This document shows positions 45,767 to 49,795 of a stretch of DNA of 49,795 bases, one piece after another. How positions within the stretch are numbered: position 1 is the first letter of the stretch; each line of letters begins with the position of its first letter. This stretch comes from an uncultured Bacteroidaceae bacterium. Lineage in GTDB: Bacteria; Bacteroidota; Bacteroidia; Bacteroidales; Bacteroidaceae. The DNA lies in assembly GCA_905235575.1 (NCBI GenBank), contig CAJOLZ010000024.1:1-49795 (forward strand), in the 5' to 3' direction. The notes under the pieces are model-generated. The model made no database searches and was not told where the DNA came from. It saw only the letters and a list, made by a program, of their open reading frames with translations. A program made the position numbers and the translations under genes.

Positions 45767-46360
45767 TCATTTCTTCTTCCGGCGTTTTCCGCCGGAGAGT
45801 TGCTGTGCCGAAGGCATACCCACGGGGGCAAAGTGGAAGTTGTCGATGTCCAGCTGCACCTCGCCGTCGGTATATTGTTCGATGTCGTTGGCCACCAGTG
45901 CCTCGTCCATGGCATCGCGGTTCCACACGAAGAGGTCTTGCTTCATCTGGTTGGCAACCATCTGCACCAGCAGGCTGCGCTCGGGACTCTCGGGCAGCGT
46001 CTGTGCATAGCGCAGGGCATTCTCAACCAGCGCACCGTAGTGGCGGCGGCGTATGTGCCGCATCGGATAGTGGAGCGGTTTCGGATGAGCCGTCACTTCC
46101 TCTTCGGGCACTATCTCCACAGGGTAGTCGATGTCGAGCTTATAGCGCGAGATGCGTGCCAGGTGGTTCCACAACTTCTGCCGATAGTCGGTCTGATTCT
46201 CTTGCTCGGGCTGGATGCGTGCCATCACACCTACGATGGCTTGTGCGCAGGCCTGGCGCTGCTCGCGTGTGGGGAGCGTGACGGCCACGTCGACCATGTC
46301 CTGCACGCCGCGCCCATATTCGGGCATCACCAACTGTTCTTTCTGAGTGTTATATTGCAT
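45767..46360 (-). CDS. DUF4290 protein, function unknown
   Basis: A 197-residue soluble protein: MQYNTQKEQLVMPEYGRGVQDMVDVA and YPVEIVPEEEVTAHPKPLHYPM match DUF4290, found across Bacteroidota next to murA. A basic, lysine-rich C-terminus (SGGKRRKKK) is present. It directly abuts tsaB. The genomic link to murA is conserved, but no biochemical role is known to me. Confidence 0.9.
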   Translation of the reverse strand: MQYNTQKEQLVMPEYGRGVQDMVDVAVTLPTREQRQACAQAIVGVMARIQPEQENQTDYRQKLWNHLARISRYKLDIDYPVEIVPEEEVTAHPKPLHYPMRHIRRRHYGALVENALRYAQTLPESPERSLLVQMVANQMKQDLFVWNRDAMDEALVANDIEQYTDGEVQLDIDNFHFAPVGMPSAQQLSGGKRRKKK

Positions 46361-47053
46361 TTACAAAAGATTTTTTGATTTGATTGCTACGAATTCTTTC
46401 AGATAATAGGGTTCAAAATAGGCCACGTCCTCGAAGCGTTCCTGCGCCACGGCGCGCTCGGCCAGCGGCAGCATGTGACGAGCCAGTGGGTGTATGTCCT
46501 TCAGGAAGATGGCGTTGGGGTGGCGGATGATGTCGGCACACTTGGCCGCGCCGTTGCCGAAGAAGCACACCGGCCCTTGCTCCAGATAGGGCAGATAGGT
46601 CTCGGGCGTCACCACGTCGGCACCAATGGCACGCACCTCGCGCAGACCACGGTCATAGACGGCCGCATAGACCTCCATCCTGCGCGCATCTATCATGGGC
46701 ACATAGAGGGCATTCTCGGGCACCTCGTCGTGATAGAGCAGCACGGGCACGCACAGCAGTTCCGTGGTGGGAACGGCCACCAGAGGCACACCACGCCCGT
46801 AGCACACGCCCTTGGCCGTAGAGACTCCGATGCGCAGACCCGTATAGCTGCCCGGTCCCTTGCTGACAGCCACCGCATCGATCGGTATGGCATGACTCTC
46901 GGCAAACGACAGGGCCTCATCGACAAACACACCGCACGAAACGGCATGGTTCGGACCCGACACATCCTCGCGGTGGTGCAGCACTGCGCCGTCTTGGCTC
47001 AGCGCTACGGAGCAGACGCTCGTGCTCGTCTCTATATGCAGTATGCAAGACAT
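46361..47053 (-). CDS. tsaB: tRNA threonylcarbamoyladenosine synthesis protein TsaB
   Basis: An inactive ASKHA-fold partner that with TsaD and TsaE makes t6A37 in ANN-decoding tRNAs. ILHIETSTSVCSVALSQDG opens the N-terminal lobe, and AVSKGPGSYTGLRIGVSTAKG is the family signature. The 230-residue start at 47053 was chosen over a 10-codon longer form because a promoter box overlaps the upstream ATG. First gene of a long reverse cluster; its stop is flush with the DUF4290 start. Confidence 0.93.
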   Translation of the reverse strand: MSCILHIETSTSVCSVALSQDGAVLHHREDVSGPNHAVSCGVFVDEALSFAESHAIPIDAVAVSKGPGSYTGLRIGVSTAKGVCYGRGVPLVAVPTTELLCVPVLLYHDEVPENALYVPMIDARRMEVYAAVYDRGLREVRAIGADVVTPETYLPYLEQGPVCFFGNGAAKCADIIRHPNAIFLKDIHPLARHMLPLAERAVAQERFEDVAYFEPYYLKEFVAIKSKNLL

Positions 47054-47080
47054 GGGCTTGGTTTCCTCGTTATTTGGCTG

Positions 47081-47088
47081 CAAAATTA
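47081..47088 (-). promoter_or_regulatory. Promoter -7 box of the tsaB-cca cluster
   Basis: Reverse-strand TAATTTTG matches TAnnTTTG, 27 bp before the chosen ATG. The -33 element is weak. Confidence 0.5.
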
Positions 47089-47232
47089 CAATTTATTTCC
47101 GAATTGCCGAAGTCTGCCGCCTACAAAATAGAAAATGTTTGCGCGCAGGCGCGATGGAGAGAAACGCCGAAAAGGGAATTTATCATTACACTTTTCCTTG
47201 CGTATTTCTTTTCCAAACTGAATTTCGGGCGG

Positions 47233-47290
47233 CGCAACGTGTTTCGACGCATGACGCACCGTGCTGCGAAGGCCGTCGCACCACGGTGCG
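47233..47290. repeat. 22-bp-period palindrome array, copy 11 (3 units)
   Basis: Units start at 47233, 47255 and 47277: CGCAACGTGTTTCG (degenerate), CGCACCGTGCTGCG and CGCACCACGGTGCG, then TTTT, with 8-bp spacers. Confidence 0.88.
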
Positions 47291-47497
47291 TTTTCCGCAA
47301 GACTGCGCTCCTGCCGATATTTCTCTGGAAAGAACGACAAAATGCAAAATTTGCGAATGCTGATAATCAGACGGTTAGAAAGTCGACGTTTTGCGATGCG
47401 CACGCCGTCGCAGCGAAGGACATCCATTCTCACAGCATCTCACACCCCGTTTCGAAGCCCCTCGCGACGCCTCTCATCTTGCAATCTTCCGATTTCC
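47233..47497 (-). repeat. Composite repeat, copy B (about 265 bp)
   Basis: Reverse complement aligns end to end with 23881-24143, sharing the order CGGAAGATTG, GCGAGGGGC, GTGAGAATGGATGT, GATTATCA, CGCAAATT, then the palindrome array. It fills most of the 512-bp divergent gap 47054-47565. Like copy A it sits between two divergent genes. No gene is credible inside it. Confidence 0.75.
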
Positions 47498-47528
47498 GTA
47501 CATGCCTCCGAAAATAATCGTAATATTC

Positions 47529-47560
47529 CTTGCTGCGTATCGCTTTTCTCACTATCTTTG
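47529..47560 (+). promoter_or_regulatory. Promoter of the TPR regulator, nearly leaderless
   Basis: CTTG at 47529-47532, 20 bp, TATCTTTG at 47553-47560. The ATG lies only 5 bp after the box, so the mRNA would begin at or almost at the start codon. Confidence 0.6.
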
Positions 47561-47565
47561 TTCCC

Positions 47566-49449
47566 ATGAAACACGTTTTGCCCATACTGCTGCTCCTGCT
47601 GCTGACCGCCTGCGGTCGGCACGGTGAGGTTTCGCGCACACTCTCGCGCGCCGACAGCCTTATCAACGTGGCACCCGACTCGGCGGTGGCGCTGCTGGAG
47701 AGGATGGACGTGGAGGGGATGCGGCGGAGCGACCGCATGCTGCACGACCTGCTGTGGGGCAAGGCAATGACACGTGCCGGCAACCTGCTTACCGACGATT
47801 CGCTGGGGCTCGCCCTGGTGAAATATTTCGACCGCTGGTATCGCCCGGCCAACCAGCGTATGATGGCCCACTATGTGTTGGGCATGGCCTATCGCGACAT
47901 GGGCTCAGCCCCGCGCGCCCTCGAACATTTCCAGCGTGCCGCCGTGGTGGCAGACACCACCTCCGCCGATTGCGACCTCCCAGCCCTGATGCGCGTACAC
48001 TCACAGATGGCGCTTGTTTTCAAGAATCAGTATCTGAGCAACTTGGAAGCTGAAGAAAGTCGCATCGCCGCAGCGCTATGCTGGAAAATGGGAGACACAC
48101 TCTCGGCACTAATCCTCGAAGAAAAAATATGCGATAGGCTTAGGATGGATGGACGATATACGGAATGTTTAGAAGCGACGGAAGAGCTTTACAACAAATT
48201 TATGTCTGCAGGCTATCCTGATAATGCGAATTTGACTTGTATCAATGCCGTGAGAAGTGCACTGCAACTCGAAGACTATCTCACTGCGAAAAAGTATCTG
48301 GACATATATGAGAGATCGACCCTCTTAACAACAAATCCGCGCGAGATTTTGGGCGGTCTCACACCTTACTACAACACTAAGGGTGCATATTATTTGGCCA
48401 TCAACGAGTTAGATTCGGCTGAACTTTATTTCAGGAAAGGCCTTTCTTGCTATGTTTCAACATCATTGGAATCTGCTTATGATTTACATTATTGGGGGCT
48501 TAGCCAGATATACATCCAAAAGCACGAGACCGATTCTATCACCAAGTATCTCCAATTGTATGCAGATGCACACTTCAATTCCATTAAACAGGATAATTCT
48601 GAGACTATAATTCAGATGAAGCATCTGTACGACTACGGCGTAGAACAGAAAATTGCGAAAGAGGAAGAAAAAAAATCAGCCCAGATGAGGAATGTGATTG
48701 TAGTGCTTATGGTTGTCATGCTGGCGGGCGCATTCCTTCTTCTTTATGTCCTATATCAGAAACTGCGAAAAGAACGTCTTTATTCTCACCTGCGCATGCA
48801 ATATCTTCAGTTGCAAAATGAACTTATGATTGCTAATGAGCAACTGACTTCCCTCCAGAAACAGAAAGAAAGAATAGAAGAATCGCTCGCTGAAAAAGAC
48901 ATGCAGACAGAATCCATGCTGAAGACACAGATGGAGGAGAACGAAAAAGAGCAGAACATCCTTTATGCGCGCATAGAAGCATTGCAAGAGACGCTTGCTG
49001 AATGGGAACACACACAACACCCCAACCGTCTGCACATCGGTTTTTCGTCGGATATGGCATTATCTGTTCATTCTATGGAATCGTACGAAAATTCGAAGAA
49101 TCAACTCTACAACGTAGCCACCGATTCCCGAAAAAGAGACCAGACGACAGCGGCATGGCAAGAATTCATTGCCGAGTCAGAAAAAGCCTTCCCGATAACA
49201 ACCAGTCTACTGAAGAAAACCCATGACCTGAGTCACGACGAGTATCGTGTATCCCTGCTTGTACTGGCAGAATTCAAACCGAGAATAATTGAAGTCATAA
49301 TGGACAGAGCATCGGGATATGCGACGAATGTGCGCAAACGATTGCTTGAAAAAGTGTTTGGGAAGAAGGGGAAAGCAGAAGATTTCGATGCTCGCATCAT
49401 GAATTTCAGATATAAGAACGAATCTCGTCAGTTTCCTGCCGGTTCTTAG
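47566..49449 (+). CDS. TPR lipoprotein with transmembrane, coiled-coil and HTH-like tail
   Basis: A 627-residue envelope protein. A lipobox-like end of the leader (LLLTAC) gives Cys16. TPR-type helices run about 20-375 (ALEHFQRAAVVADTT; YYLAINELDSAELYFRKGL). One membrane helix (VIVVLMVVMLAGAFLLLYVLY) is followed by a coiled coil (about 410-475). The last 75 residues, ending YATNVRKRLLEKVFGKKGKAEDFDARIMNF with LSHDEYRVSLLVL, resemble the LuxR-like DNA-binding end of Bacteroidales TPR regulators. If that is right, periplasmic sensing and cytoplasmic DNA binding are in one chain; lipidation would then be incompatible, so the Cys16 may be part of a plain signal anchor. From about 48,020 on the base use becomes clearly more AT-rich. 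Confidence 0.7.
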   Translation: MKHVLPILLLLLLTACGRHGEVSRTLSRADSLINVAPDSAVALLERMDVEGMRRSDRMLHDLLWGKAMTRAGNLLTDDSLGLALVKYFDRWYRPANQRMMAHYVLGMAYRDMGSAPRALEHFQRAAVVADTTSADCDLPALMRVHSQMALVFKNQYLSNLEAEESRIAAALCWKMGDTLSALILEEKICDRLRMDGRYTECLEATEELYNKFMSAGYPDNANLTCINAVRSALQLEDYLTAKKYLDIYERSTLLTTNPREILGGLTPYYNTKGAYYLAINELDSAELYFRKGLSCYVSTSLESAYDLHYWGLSQIYIQKHETDSITKYLQLYADAHFNSIKQDNSETIIQMKHLYDYGVEQKIAKEEEKKSAQMRNVIVVLMVVMLAGAFLLLYVLYQKLRKERLYSHLRMQYLQLQNELMIANEQLTSLQKQKERIEESLAEKDMQTESMLKTQMEENEKEQNILYARIEALQETLAEWEHTQHPNRLHIGFSSDMALSVHSMESYENSKNQLYNVATDSRKRDQTTAAWQEFIAESEKAFPITTSLLKKTHDLSHDEYRVSLLVLAEFKPRIIEVIMDRASGYATNVRKRLLEKVFGKKGKAEDFDARIMNFRYKNESRQFPAGS

Positions 49450-49537
49450 GGCACTTACACAATTATCTGAATAGCATCCGTTTACCAAGATTTTCCATTC
49501 CTCTTCAGTTTTCCGTCAGTTTTTTGATACACTTTTC

Positions 49538-49570
49538 CTTGTGAGAATGCTGCGTTATATCATATCTTTG
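49538..49570 (+). promoter_or_regulatory. Promoter of the last gene
   Basis: CTTG at 49538-49541, 21 bp, TATCTTTG at 49563-49570. It implies a leader of about 110 nt before the ATG at 49688. The rest of 49450-49687 shows no gene and no palindrome array. Confidence 0.65.
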
Positions 49571-49687
49571 CAGCGAGAACTTCAAAAATACAAGAAAAAT
49601 GGGAAAGCTTTGCCCACAGAGAATAGAAAAACTATAGAGCTATAGATATAGATAACAGAGTTAGTTTAACCTTAAATTCTTTCCAAG

Positions 49688-49795
49688 ATGAAACGCTCAA
49701 TCTTATTTGCCGCATTGCTCTTTATGAGCATCGCATTTGTGTCGGCTCAGAAACAGAAAGTATATCTCATGTACCGTGCTACAGAGCACAACAAA
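49688..49795 (+). CDS. Start of a secreted protein (partial)
   Basis: The first 36 codons, MKRSILFAALLFMSIAFVSAQ..., form a typical Sec signal peptide with cleavage after VSA. The frame stays open to the window edge. The mature part (KQKVYLMYRATEHNK) is too short to identify. It may be the target of the upstream TPR regulator, since such regulators often sit next to genes they control. Confidence 0.7.
   Translation, partial: MKRSILFAALLFMSIAFVSAQKQKVYLMYRATEHNK

Noticed and set aside
49630..49665. CTATAG repeats near 49632-49646 as an operator
   Set aside because: The repeats are short, AT-rich and imperfectly symmetric as a pair; not distinguishable from chance.

Overview
The window looks like a chromosomal segment of a Bacteroidota bacterium, order Bacteroidales and most likely Prevotellaceae or a close relative; the genus cannot be fixed from sequence alone. 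The evidence is the Bacteroidota promoter type (TTTG about 19-21 bp before TAnnTTTG) ahead of many genes, a full-length SprA/Sov translocon of the type IX secretion system, DUF4290 and DUF4250 proteins, a Na+-pumping methylmalonyl-CoA decarboxylase operon, and a TPR/transmembrane/coiled-coil regulator of Bacteroidales type. The DNA is visibly GC-rich for this order.

Layout. 1-1080 is a graveyard of mobile DNA: a MOBV-type relaxase pseudogene with two in-frame stops and a 5'-truncated IS21-type istB. 1174-5335 is a tight forward operon (coiled-coil membrane protein, trmB, mrp, secreted GH16 glucanase). 5678-11322 carries a DASS anion transporter, xseA-xseB, ilvE and a secreted GH18-like protein with a crystallin-like module and a T9SS sorting tail. 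15456-11476 (reverse) is the mmdA/oadG/biotin carrier/mmdB sodium pump, whose carrier has two biotinyl domains. 15828-19150 carries a MATE exporter, a phosphodiesterase-like protein, an ECF sigma factor and two small membrane proteins. 22013-19467 is a GH2 glycosidase, 23724-22318 is ruvA-cysQ (cysQ has a start/frame problem), and 24228-32162 is sprA. 33270-32379 is a three-gene DUF3791/DUF3990/small-protein module between two 150-bp direct repeats. 35910-33644 is a secreted isomerase plus a Gfo/Idh oxidoreductase. 36179-38351 is a frameshifted outer-membrane beta-barrel gene, followed by a second secreted isomerase. 47053-39272 is a long reverse housekeeping run (tsaB, DUF4290, murA, rimM, dxr, rseP, DUF4250, lipoprotein, cca). 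47566 to the end is a TPR-type signalling lipoprotein and the start of a secreted protein.

The most striking feature is a family of eleven intergenic arrays. Nine consist of four degenerate 14-bp palindromes (consensus CGCAVCRYGBTGCG) and two of three units, always separated by 8 bp, which gives a strict 22-bp period (two helical turns). Nearly every gap longer than about 150 bp between transcription units holds exactly one array, whatever the gene orientation, and none lies inside a gene. Two arrays belong to a longer, roughly 265-bp inverted composite repeat, and two sit inside the 150-bp direct repeats that flank the DUF3990 module. I found no tRNA, rRNA or CRISPR array.
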